From positions 1 to 64,000 of the forward strand of contig NZ_FQVO01000001.1 in the NCBI RefSeq assembly GCF_900129385.1: a stretch of DNA of 64,000 nt, written 5' to 3'. Numbering within the stretch: position 1 is the stretch's first letter; every line of letters begins with the position of its first letter. The position numbers were made by a program, and so were the translations under genes. Origin of the DNA: Chryseobacterium takakiae. Its GTDB lineage: Bacteria; Bacteroidota; Bacteroidia; Flavobacteriales; Weeksellaceae. Positions 52,958 through 60,775 of this stretch are shown here, one piece after another. The notes under the pieces were generated by a model that ran no database searches, was not told the origin of the DNA, and saw only the letters and a list, made by a program, of their open reading frames with translations.

Positions 52958-53536
52958 ATGAAAAAGTTATTTTTAATGTTTCTTTCGGTAGTTACATTTT
53001 TCAACAGCTGTGCTCAGAAAAAAAGTCAAGAATCTAAAGCCAAAACCAATCAACTTATGGGAAAGTCAATATATGATTTCAAGGTAGATGCCCTGGAAGA
53101 AGGAAAGCAGATCAACTTTGCAGATTTCAAAGGAAAAAAGATCCTCATCGTAAACACCGCTTCCGAATGCGGATTCACACCTCAGTATGCCGATCTTGAA
53201 AAAGTTTCGCAGGAATATAAAGACAAATTGGTTGTGGTTGGATTTCCGGCCAATAATTTCGGAGGACAGGAGCCTGGAACCAACAAGGAAATCGGGGCTT
53301 TCTGCCAGAAAAATTACGGGGTAACTTTCCCGATGGCAGCAAAAGTTTCTGTAAAAGGAAACGATACCGCTCCGATCTTTAAATATTTAACTGAAAAAGA
53401 TCTCAACGGCGTAAAGAATACAACCATTCTCTGGAATTTCACAAAATTTTTAGTTGATGAAAACGGAAAACTGATTGATTCATTTGTAAGTACAACCAAG
53501 CCTACGGATGAAGCGATTACGAAGTATTTGAAATAA
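52958..53536 (+). CDS. Glutathione peroxidase-family lipoprotein
   Basis: A 192-residue thiol peroxidase. The catalytic tetrad is visible: C71 in NTASECGFTPQY, Q104 in NNFGGQEPGTN, and W159 in LWNFTKF followed by N160. The resolving-cysteine position of the usual FPCNQFG motif is FPANNFGGQ here. The N-terminus carries a lipobox (FNSC, residue about 18), so the enzyme is probably anchored in the envelope rather than cytoplasmic. Such enzymes generally use thioredoxin rather than glutathione. Confidence 0.9.
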   Translation: MKKLFLMFLSVVTFFNSCAQKKSQESKAKTNQLMGKSIYDFKVDALEEGKQINFADFKGKKILIVNTASECGFTPQYADLEKVSQEYKDKLVVVGFPANNFGGQEPGTNKEIGAFCQKNYGVTFPMAAKVSVKGNDTAPIFKYLTEKDLNGVKNTTILWNFTKFLVDENGKLIDSFVSTTKPTDEAITKYLK

Positions 53537-53557
53537 ATATCAAAAAATATCGTTATT

Positions 53558-53582
53558 GAGTGGATTTTATCCACTTTTTTAA
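53558..53582 (+). terminator. Probable terminator after the glutathione peroxidase gene
   Basis: Arms agtgga and tccact with a 5-base loop and six T residues, directly before the next start codon. Confidence 0.65.
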
Positions 53583-53591
53583 TTTTAGACC

Positions 53592-54386
53592 ATGAAAAAA
53601 CTATTGATTATTTTTATCCTAATGCTTTCCATAAAAGGATTCTCTCAGGATTCTTATTTTTTAGGAAAGACGAATTATTGCACACCGGAAAAAGCAGATT
53701 CAAAACAAATATTTGAAGGCGCAATAACTGCTCTTAATTTTCCCAAACTCTATCTTCCAACAACCATGGCTTTATTAAAAACGGCAAAAGAAGATCCTAA
53801 ATATTGTGATGTTTTTTTTCTTGCAGGATATTATGCCAGACTGCAAAATCTGCATAAAGAAGCATTGGTTTTGTATTATGCAGCAGACAGCCTTGCCCAA
53901 AATAAAGCTTCGATATTTAAGCAAAATCTTGCCATACAGTTTATGAGATTCGGAAAAGTGGATAAAGCGCGCGAGAAGTACGAGGAAATGGTAAAATATT
54001 TTCCGGATAATCCTGAAGGCTATTATGGAATCGGGAATACCTCCATTGTGATAGGAGATTATGACAAAGGCCTGGAAAATCTTAAGCAGGCAGAGGAAAT
54101 ATATAAAAAATCCGGAAAGGTTAAAGATGATGTAATCTATATGTATGGAATGCTTTATGCCATGAAAGAAGATTATGAAGCTGGACTTCCATACCTTGAA
54201 AACGCGTATAGTACCTATAAAAATGACGAAGGATATCTTTCACTGTATTCGCTCTCATTAATAAAAATCGGGAAAAGCAGAAATGACGAAAAGATGATTA
54301 AGAAAGCCAATAAAATGTATAATAAAATAAAGAACAAAGAAGGTGTTCCGGACATCAAAAAAAAGCTGGCTGCAGAGTTCAGTTAA
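53592..54386 (+). CDS. Exported tetratricopeptide-repeat protein
   Basis: A 264-residue protein with a signal peptide (1-18, ending GFSQ). Helical repeats follow from about residue 60 onward: DVFFLAGYYARLQNLHKEALVLYYAADSLAQ, AIQFMRFGKVDKAREKYEEMVKYFPDNPEGYYGIGNTSIVIGDYDKGLENLKQAEEIYKKSG and DDVIYMYGMLYAMKEDYEAGLPYLENAYSTY. These match the TPR consensus (about 3-4 repeats). Probably a periplasmic scaffold protein; partner unknown. The gene ends at a bidirectional terminator. Confidence 0.85.
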   Translation: MKKLLIIFILMLSIKGFSQDSYFLGKTNYCTPEKADSKQIFEGAITALNFPKLYLPTTMALLKTAKEDPKYCDVFFLAGYYARLQNLHKEALVLYYAADSLAQNKASIFKQNLAIQFMRFGKVDKAREKYEEMVKYFPDNPEGYYGIGNTSIVIGDYDKGLENLKQAEEIYKKSGKVKDDVIYMYGMLYAMKEDYEAGLPYLENAYSTYKNDEGYLSLYSLSLIKIGKSRNDEKMIKKANKMYNKIKNKEGVPDIKKKLAAEFS

Positions 54387-54405
54387 ATTTCAATATAAAA
54401 AACAT

Positions 54406-54456
54406 ACAGTGTAACAATGGACCAATTCAAATCCGGACTTTGTTACACTGTCTTTT
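54406..54456. terminator. Bidirectional terminator built from a repeat sequence
   Basis: Perfect 12-base arms acagtgtaacaa (54406-54417) and ttgttacactgt (54440-54451) enclose 22 bases, with ctttttat after. It separates convergent genes. The arms use the gtaacaatg/accaatt words found in other intergenic repeats. Confidence 0.8.
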
Positions 54457-54471
54457 TATATCTATCATCTG

Positions 54472-55119
54472 TCACTTCTCTGCAAAACAAAAAATATTTC
54501 CCAGTTTTATACTGGAATAGCCGTTGCTTTTTATTTTGGAAGAATTAATCATTGCTTTTGCTAAAACGTGTGTAGGTAATGGTTTCTGGCTTTCTAAAAG
54601 GCCTAATTTATTGGCAAATTTGATAATCCTGCTCCCAAGAACTTCTCCCGTTCTGTCCGAGTCCTTTCGTTCCAGCATTCCCGGTTTAAAGATGGTGATT
54701 TTTTCAAAATGCAATTTTTTAACAGCTTCTTCCAGCTCGCCTTTCATTCGGGAATAAAAAATTTTGGATTTCGGGTTGGCTCCGTATGCAGAAACCAGAA
54801 TATAATCCTCCACATTGTTTTCTTTAGCAGCTTCGGCAAATTTATATTGATAGTCGAAATCTACCTTTCTTTGGGCTTCCTTGCTTCCCGCAGCTTTTAA
54901 GGTTGTTCCCAGACAGGAAAAAGCGACATCGCCTTTTACTTTATCTTTCCATTCTTCAGGATGATCAAAATCCACAACATGTACTTTCAGCTTATCATTT
55001 TGAATAGCAACCGGTTTTCTCACGAAAATAGTAATTTCCTCAAAATCTTTATCTGTAAGCAGCTGGTTGACCAAATCTTTTCCGGTAGCGCCCGTAGCAC
55101 CAATAACTAAAGCTTTCAT
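54472..55119 (-). CDS. NAD(P)-binding Rossmann-fold protein (atypical SDR)
   Basis: A 215-residue protein. The N-terminal MKALVIGATGATGKDLVNQLL (1-21) is the GxxGxxG dinucleotide site. SCLGTTLKAAGSKEAQRKVDFDYQYKFAEAAKENNVEDYILVSAYGANPKS (about 68-118) matches the HTATIP2/YtfG-like branch of atypical SDRs, and YSRMKGELEEAV (about 121-132) has the YxxxK pair. A small oxidoreductase or redox sensor is likely; no substrate assigned. It is convergent with the TPR gene. Confidence 0.82.
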   Translation of the reverse strand: MKALVIGATGATGKDLVNQLLTDKDFEEITIFVRKPVAIQNDKLKVHVVDFDHPEEWKDKVKGDVAFSCLGTTLKAAGSKEAQRKVDFDYQYKFAEAAKENNVEDYILVSAYGANPKSKIFYSRMKGELEEAVKKLHFEKITIFKPGMLERKDSDRTGEVLGSRIIKFANKLGLLESQKPLPTHVLAKAMINSSKIKSNGYSSIKLGNIFCFAEK

Positions 55120-55140
55120 AATAATGTTGTTTGTAAAATT

Positions 55141-55169
55141 TTGTTTGCTTCTTAAATTTACTAAATTTG
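55141..55169 (+). promoter_or_regulatory. Candidate promoter of the MmcQ/YjbR gene
   Basis: TTG (55141-55143) and TAAATTTG (55162-55169) with an 18-base spacer. The start codon is 96 bases downstream, so there is a long leader or another promoter exists. Confidence 0.5.
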
Positions 55170-55264
55170 GAACAATAAACAGTTAGATAAAAGATACTTT
55201 AAATAAGAATCATTAATCAATCATTAATAAAAAATTATTTATTACCAATTATTACTCATAGACC

Positions 55265-55618
55265 ATGGATGCCAACGAAATTTTAGAGTATTGCAATACT
55301 AAAAAGAGTGTTACAGAGGGTTTTCCTTTTGATAACGAAACGCTTGTTCTTAAAGTTGGCGAAAAAATGTTTCTTTTAATGTCTTTAGAAAAGCAGCCGT
55401 TGCAAATCGCCGTAAAAACGGATCCTGAATGGAGTGCAGAACTTCGGGAGCAATATCCGCAGATTACCGGTGCTTATCATATGAATAAAACCCATTGGAA
55501 CTCTGTTCAGATAGATGGATTAAAAAGAGAACTCATTCTAAAGCTTATCGATCATTCTTATGAACTTGTTTTTAAATCATTAACCAAGAAAATTCAGAAT
55601 ACCATACTTAATTCCTAA
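55265..55618 (+). CDS. MmcQ/YjbR-family protein
   Basis: A 117-residue protein of the MmcQ/YjbR (CyaY-like fold) family. Features are the N-terminal ILEYCNTKKSVTEGFPFDNETLVLKVGEKMFLL (about 6-38), KTDPEWSAELREQYPQITGAYHMNKTHWNSV (about 51-81) and the C-terminal helical LILKLIDHSYELVFKSL. Family members are described as DNA-binding-like, but the role is unknown. The large DUF3857 gene begins 16 bases downstream. Confidence 0.9.
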   Translation: MDANEILEYCNTKKSVTEGFPFDNETLVLKVGEKMFLLMSLEKQPLQIAVKTDPEWSAELREQYPQITGAYHMNKTHWNSVQIDGLKRELILKLIDHSYELVFKSLTKKIQNTILNS

Positions 55619-55634
55619 TAAAACTAATCCGAAC

Positions 55635-58600
55635 ATGAGGAAAATACTAATTTCCGCGGTCTACTTTTTGTCCGTTGGTGCATTTGCACAATCTAAAGAA
55701 CAGTCTAAAACCTGGGAACTTTTGCTAAACAATAAAAGAGTAGAAGCACGAAACTTTTATGATAAAAATTTAAAAAACAATACAACAAAAGACTTCGAAA
55801 ATCTCTTTCTCGATGCAATGATAGATGAAGAAATGGGACAGATGATTTTTGATGAAACATTTGTTAAAAATTTTGCCGATTTTAAGCTTGATGATTCATA
55901 TTTATACCCGATCTTAAAAAAAACATTTCTTCTGGCAGATTATGAAAACTCGGGATTTGATGATAACTCATACAAAAAGGTTGATTTCTTGGCACAGCAT
56001 CCGTTATATGGAGAAAATGTATCGGTTATTGAATTTAAAGCAACACTAGACAGAATCAGGAATAACTATAAAAGTGCAGACGGTTTTTTGTCTAAAATTA
56101 AACGCATTGATCAATGGCAGTTTGTAGGGGTATTTGAAAACCTTAACGGAAGCGGACTTTACAATGAATATGAACCTGAAAATATAGCCCAAAGTGACAA
56201 ACTCTTCAATGCCAACAGTTTCGGATATGTTGGCTGGTACAACAGAAAATTTCCATCTAATGACGGGTTTGAATTTTTCATCAACGAAACGGAATACGGA
56301 AGAGGGATCATGTATGCACAAAGTTTCATCGAAAATCCGGTTGAAAGAAAAATTTTACTGGAAGTAGATACCAATGCGGAATTCCGGTTATTTTTGAATG
56401 ATACGGAAATCCTGGCAAGCACAACAGATGGCTATACAAATCTGGGATCACATCTGGTGGAAGTTTTATTACCAAAAGGGATGAACAGGCTTCTCCTGAA
56501 GTTTGATGTGAAAGATGCTAAAACTGCATTTATGGTGGTACCGTATGATACCAATTACCAGAAGGTTTCTGATCTGAAGTATTTTAATACGTATAAAGCA
56601 TATCAGAAAACTCCACCCGAACAACTGCAGGCAAAAGAGCTTCCCCTGAAATTTGAAAAATTATTAAAAGTAAAAGTTGCTGAGAATCCGGATAGTTTTT
56701 TCTATAAATATCTATTGACTTCAGGCTATCTTAACAATTCTCAGAACGATCAGGCAAAAGAAATTATAGACCAGATGATGAAAAGTTATCCCAAATCATC
56801 GATAGTACAGAGTCTTCTGGCTTCCTATTACAACAATCTTGAGGATAAAGAGAAGGTTAACGAAATATATAAAAATATAGAGATTAACGATTCGGAATAT
56901 TTTCTCGTGCCGCTTCTGAAAATGATGGACGGAGATAAATTTCAGAATATGTCTATTCAGGAGCTTGAAAAATACAGGGATATTTTATATAAGACGAAAG
57001 CTAAATCTATAGGTGGTTTTTTCGATGTAGTTATAGCAATGCGAAACAGGGATATGGAAAAAGCCAAGTCGCACATTGCGAATCTAAAAAAAGATTTTGC
57101 CAATAACGAAAGGTTCTTCAGTATTTTTACCACACTGGAAGATATGGATAAAAAAGACCAGACCTCTACCATCAAAAAATTTGAAGATGTGTATGCGCAG
57201 AAGAGCAGTCCTGATATTATGAACACCCTTTACAGCTTGTACCAGAAATCAAACAGGGTAGAAGATCAGAAAAAAATTCTTAAAAAATATATGGAATTAT
57301 ATCCTTCCGTAAATTCTTTCAGAATCCAGTACCTGAACCTTTTAGACGAAAATGTTCAGAACCCTGAATACGGGACCGGACTTGAAGATGCTTTAGCCAA
57401 CTTCCCATATTCTTATTCACTGATGGCTGCAAAAGCAGAATATCTGGCAAAGCTGAACAAAAAAGACGAAGCTGTACAATTTGCCAAACTTTCTCTTTCT
57501 CATAATACGGACAACGAGCAGATGCACAAACTTTTGAGAGATCTTGACCATACAGAAGATGAGATTGATAAAGTAGCCATCAAAGATCTTTATAAGCTTG
57601 TAAGCGACCGCAGAAAGAACGTGGCTAAAGGAAAGAAAGGCGTTACAACACTTCTGGATGAATATATTGTAAATGTTTATGCTGAAGGAGGGTTTAAAAA
57701 AAGAAGTACTTATGCCTACGAAATTACTTCCGAAAGCGGAATCGAAGAACTCAAGCAATACGGAATTGATTATTATGATGATGTTATCAAAGCAGAAATC
57801 GTAAAGCCGGACGGAAGTATTATTCCGGGAGAAAAGTCTTCGGAAGAGATTGTATTCACCAATCTTGCCATAGGAGATGTCATCCTTATCCAGATAGAAA
57901 GTTTAGAAAGAAAAAGCGGTAGATTTTATAAGGATTTTAACGTAAGTTCTTATTTCAATTCTCAATATCCTGTTATAGAATCCATCTTTACCGTAATAAC
58001 ACCGGAAAATCTAAATTATCAGGTTAAAAGCAATAATAAGGAAGTAGCTTCTATCAAAAAGAAATCAGATGGAAAATTATACCAGACCTGGAAGCTTAAT
58101 AATCTGGAAGAAGTGAATTTTGATGAATATTTCGGGCCGACTTTCTATGATACAACCATTTCCGTAACGGCAAATTCTATTAAAACATGGCAGGAAATTG
58201 CAACCTGGTATTCGGATCTTACTAGAAAAAGTCTTGTTTCGGATAAAGTCGTGGAAAAAGCATTTAAAGAAATTTTTCCGTCGGGGATTTCAGGAATGAA
58301 TGATGCAGAGAAAGCAGAAAAAATTTATAATTATATTGAAAAAAATATAACGTACAGCTCGGTGGATTTCCGCCAGAGCGGCTACATTCCTCAGAAGCCT
58401 TCCAAAACACTCAGTACAAAGCTGGGCGACTGTAAAGATCTTTCAACACTGTTTGTGATTCTTGGAAACCAAGCCGGATTAAAATCCAATCTCGTGCTGG
58501 TGCAGACCAATGATAATTCCGTACAGCGTTTGCTTCTACCGAACTTAAGTTTTAATCATTGTATCGTAAAAGTAAATCTTGACGGAAAAGAAACGTTTCT

Positions 58601-59387
58601 TGAAATGACAGATAAATACCTTCCTTTTAATTCTCTGGTAAAAGGCAACTACAAAGCAAAAGGGCTGATAATTGATACGGATAAAAATTCATCAGGAAAT
58701 GCAGAACTCATAGAAATTCCGTCTGCCAATAATGCACAGTCGATATTTAAAACCACCAGTGAAGTTAATGTAAACGGAGATGATCAGAATTTTACTGTAA
58801 AACAATACGTAACTGGAGAATCAAAAAGCTATTATAACAATTTCTTTCAGGAATCTCAGACCGATGATTCTCGTAAAAAGAGTGTAGAAGAGGAGATTGG
58901 ATCTGTTTTGGATAAAGTCATCAGTGTAAAAACGGTCAAACTTTTGGAAGGAAAAGATCTTACCCCAAAACCTTTGGCATATGAAGTCCAGTTTAGTATA
59001 AATGATAAACCGCAGTCTGTGGGAAGCCTGAAAATTATGAAAATACCTTTTGTAACAAAGCCTTTCACAAAAGAGCTTGTAGCTACCGAAAACCGGAAAA
59101 CAGATATTGTATATACAAGATACGAGAAAGAAAAAAATTATTTTGAAGAAATATATCTGAATATACCGGAAAACATGAAGTTTATTGAAATCCCGGAAAA
59201 TAAAACGTTGGCGTACAACAATTTTAAATATTCAATCAACTATGAGCTGGTGAAAAACAATAAATTGAAGATTACAAGGGTTGCTGACACCCCCTGGGAT
59301 AATATCAAAGCCGGTCAGTATACCGAATTTAAGAAATTTGTAGAAGAGGCTATGAATGCAGAAAACCAGATTTTAGGGTACAAATAA
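55635..59387 (+). CDS. Large exported DUF3857/transglutaminase-domain protein
   Basis: A 1250-residue protein with a signal peptide (1-18, ending GAFAQ). The first half is helical with TPR-like stretches (about 340-640). The DUF3857 domain covers about 680-860 (TTLLDEYIVNVYAEGGFKKRSTYAYEI). A transglutaminase-like domain follows with C933 (GDCKDLS), H975 (FNHCIV) and D993 (LEMTDKYLPF), the expected triad. The rest is beta-rich. Proteins of this architecture are envelope-associated in Bacteroidota with no assigned reaction. It may be cotranscribed with the MmcQ gene and ends at a strong terminator. Confidence 0.88.
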   Translation: MRKILISAVYFLSVGAFAQSKEQSKTWELLLNNKRVEARNFYDKNLKNNTTKDFENLFLDAMIDEEMGQMIFDETFVKNFADFKLDDSYLYPILKKTFLLADYENSGFDDNSYKKVDFLAQHPLYGENVSVIEFKATLDRIRNNYKSADGFLSKIKRIDQWQFVGVFENLNGSGLYNEYEPENIAQSDKLFNANSFGYVGWYNRKFPSNDGFEFFINETEYGRGIMYAQSFIENPVERKILLEVDTNAEFRLFLNDTEILASTTDGYTNLGSHLVEVLLPKGMNRLLLKFDVKDAKTAFMVVPYDTNYQKVSDLKYFNTYKAYQKTPPEQLQAKELPLKFEKLLKVKVAENPDSFFYKYLLTSGYLNNSQNDQAKEIIDQMMKSYPKSSIVQSLLASYYNNLEDKEKVNEIYKNIEINDSEYFLVPLLKMMDGDKFQNMSIQELEKYRDILYKTKAKSIGGFFDVVIAMRNRDMEKAKSHIANLKKDFANNERFFSIFTTLEDMDKKDQTSTIKKFEDVYAQKSSPDIMNTLYSLYQKSNRVEDQKKILKKYMELYPSVNSFRIQYLNLLDENVQNPEYGTGLEDALANFPYSYSLMAAKAEYLAKLNKKDEAVQFAKLSLSHNTDNEQMHKLLRDLDHTEDEIDKVAIKDLYKLVSDRRKNVAKGKKGVTTLLDEYIVNVYAEGGFKKRSTYAYEITSESGIEELKQYGIDYYDDVIKAEIVKPDGSIIPGEKSSEEIVFTNLAIGDVILIQIESLERKSGRFYKDFNVSSYFNSQYPVIESIFTVITPENLNYQVKSNNKEVASIKKKSDGKLYQTWKLNNLEEVNFDEYFGPTFYDTTISVTANSIKTWQEIATWYSDLTRKSLVSDKVVEKAFKEIFPSGISGMNDAEKAEKIYNYIEKNITYSSVDFRQSGYIPQKPSKTLSTKLGDCKDLSTLFVILGNQAGLKSNLVLVQTNDNSVQRLLLPNLSFNHCIVKVNLDGKETFLEMTDKYLPFNSLVKGNYKAKGLIIDTDKNSSGNAELIEIPSANNAQSIFKTTSEVNVNGDDQNFTVKQYVTGESKSYYNNFFQESQTDDSRKKSVEEEIGSVLDKVISVKTVKLLEGKDLTPKPLAYEVQFSINDKPQSVGSLKIMKIPFVTKPFTKELVATENRKTDIVYTRYEKEKNYFEEIYLNIPENMKFIEIPENKTLAYNNFKYSINYELVKNNKLKITRVADTPWDNIKAGQYTEFKKFVEEAMNAENQILGYK

Positions 59388-59392
59388 AACAG

Positions 59393-59425
59393 AAAAGCTT
59401 ACAGTTGATTGTAAGCTTTTTTTAT
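59393..59425. terminator. Bidirectional terminator between the DUF3857 gene and ribF
   Basis: Arms aaaagcttaca and tgtaagctttt with loop gttgat, and a T run on the plus strand. It also serves the convergent ribF end at 59426. Confidence 0.88.
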
Positions 59426-60346
59426 TTAAAAATGAAATTCGTCAGTTAACTTTTTATCTTCATCCAGTCTTTCAATCAGTTTTTCAAGACCTTCAAATTT
59501 AATTTCATCGTGCAGGAAATCCCTGAAGGCAACGGTAATTTTTTCGTCATAAATATCTCCTTCAAAATCAAGAATATACACTTCAACTGTTAGCTTTTCT
59601 CCATTCACGGTAGGATTGGTGCCGATGCTGAGCATTCCCTTATATCGCTGGCCTTTCACAAAAACTTCTACAATATAAGCACCTTTTTTTGGCAGAAGTT
59701 TAACCTGATCTGTTTCGATATTTGCGGTTGGATAACCGATTGTTCTTCCTATTTTTTTACCATGAACCACCGTTCCGGATACGGAGTAAGAATAGCCTAA
59801 CATTTCGTTGGCTTCTTTAATATTTCCTGCTAAAAGAGCATTTCGAACTTTTGTGGAACTGATGTTGTTTTCATGAATATTGATGGCTTCCATCTGTTCC
59901 ACTTCAAAATCAAGTTCTTTCGAAAGTTTCTGAAGCAATTCAAAATTTCCGCTTTTATTTTTCCCGAAAGAATGGTCGTACCCGATGATTAAGTATTTAA
60001 TATTGAGTTTATCCACTAAAATCTGCCGTACAAATTCCTCACCGGTAAGATTCCTGAACTCCTCATCAAATTCTTTTAAAAATAAAGTATCAATACCATA
60101 TTTTTCCATTAGAAACTTTTTCTCGTTCAGCGTATTGAGAAGCTTTAAATCTTCATTCGGGTTAAAAACAAATCTCGGATGAGGCCAGAATGTAAGGATT
60201 GCAGTTTCAAGATTATTCTCCCTGCCTATTCTGATTAATTCATCAATAATACTTTTATGCCCAAGATGTACCCCGTCGAACATCCCTAAAGATAAGGCTA
60301 AAGGCTTCTGAGAAGTATAATCGCTAAAATTCCTGAAAACTTTCAA
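59426..60346 (-). CDS. ribF: Bifunctional riboflavin kinase/FAD synthetase
   Basis: A 306-residue RibF that makes FMN and then FAD. The FAD-synthetase domain has SLGMFDGVHLGHKSIID (about 19-35) and GYDHSFGKNKSG (about 122-133). The riboflavin-kinase domain has GRTIGYPTANIE (about 206-217). The start is a TTG at 60346; the next Met (codon 22) is inside a conserved motif, so TTG is required. That codon lies in the left copy of a 31-bp direct repeat whose second copy is at 63171-63201. The gene is now preceded 12 bases upstream by a minus-strand HTH gene and appears cut off from its native promoter. Confidence 0.93.
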   Translation of the reverse strand: MKVFRNFSDYTSQKPLALSLGMFDGVHLGHKSIIDELIRIGRENNLETAILTFWPHPRFVFNPNEDLKLLNTLNEKKFLMEKYGIDTLFLKEFDEEFRNLTGEEFVRQILVDKLNIKYLIIGYDHSFGKNKSGNFELLQKLSKELDFEVEQMEAINIHENNISSTKVRNALLAGNIKEANEMLGYSYSVSGTVVHGKKIGRTIGYPTANIETDQVKLLPKKGAYIVEVFVKGQRYKGMLSIGTNPTVNGEKLTVEVYILDFEGDIYDEKITVAFRDFLHDEIKFEGLEKLIERLDEDKKLTDEFHF

Positions 60347-60357
60347 AATGAAAAAAA
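60327..60357 (-). repeat. Left 31-bp direct repeat (contains the ribF start)
   Basis: The 31 bases beginning aaattcctg and ending aaaatgaaaaaaa are identical to 63171-63201. Outside, ataatcgctaaa (left) resembles taaatcactaaa (right), so the similarity continues into ribF with a 3-base gap. Confidence 0.95.
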
Positions 60358-60358
60358 A

Positions 60359-60655
60359 CTATTTTTGGATATTACTTTTGAGTACTTTTATTAATTTGTC
60401 TACACTTTCTTTATCTGGTACGATAAGGACTATGCTATTGTCTTTACTTTCATTATTCGTTTCTTCATTAAATAAATCTTTAATCTCAACATCAAAGAAA
60501 GAAGCGATTTTAGGGATAAAATCAGATTTTATATCATTCTCACCATTCTCCCAATTTACATATGTTCTTCTGTCTACTTCTAAAAAATCAGCTACATCTT
60601 GTTGTGAATAATTTTTTTTCGTTCTTAATTTCCTAAGAGTGTTTCCTATGCTCAT
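60359..60655 (-). CDS. XRE-type helix-turn-helix regulator of the ribF island
   Basis: A 98-residue regulator. The N-terminal HTH is IGNTLRKLRTKKNYSQQDVADFLEVDRRTYVNWENGENDIKSDFIPKIASFF (about 3-54), close to the XRE/Cro consensus. The C-terminal part (VLIVPDKESVDKLIKVLKSNI) may be a dimerisation helix. The frame extends upstream to 60700, but the ATG at 60655 fits the family start and lies 13 bases after a minus-strand -7 element. Its stop codon is next to the left direct repeat, 12 bases before ribF. Two identical 14-bp repeats in its promoter region are likely operators. Confidence 0.88.
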   Translation of the reverse strand: MSIGNTLRKLRTKKNYSQQDVADFLEVDRRTYVNWENGENDIKSDFIPKIASFFDVEIKDLFNEETNNESKDNSIVLIVPDKESVDKLIKVLKSNIQK

Positions 60656-60667
60656 TTTTGTTTTTGG

Positions 60668-60675
60668 CAAAAATA
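60668..60675 (-). promoter_or_regulatory. -7 promoter element of the island HTH gene
   Basis: TATTTTTG on the minus strand, 13 bases before the ATG at 60655. The 14-bp direct repeats lie where the -33 region would be. Confidence 0.6.
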
Positions 60676-60680
60676 AGAAT

Positions 60681-60716
60681 TTGTGAAAGAAATTACACAT
60701 ACTTGTGAAAGAAATT
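60681..60716. promoter_or_regulatory. Two identical 14-bp direct repeats, likely HTH operators
   Basis: ttgtgaaagaaatt occurs at 60681-60694 and 60703-60716, 22 bases apart start to start (about two helical turns). They lie between the divergent HTH and lipoprotein promoters. Confidence 0.7.
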
Positions 60717-60741
60717 GTAGATGATTATTTCGCAAGGTATA

Positions 60742-60749
60742 TATTTTTG
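60742..60749 (+). promoter_or_regulatory. -7 promoter element of the island lipoprotein/barrel operon
   Basis: TATTTTTG lies 26 bases before the ATG at 60776. A TTG at 60715-60717 is 24 bases upstream, slightly far. Confidence 0.6.
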
Positions 60750-60775
60750 CACTGTTAGTTTAAAACCACAAATTT

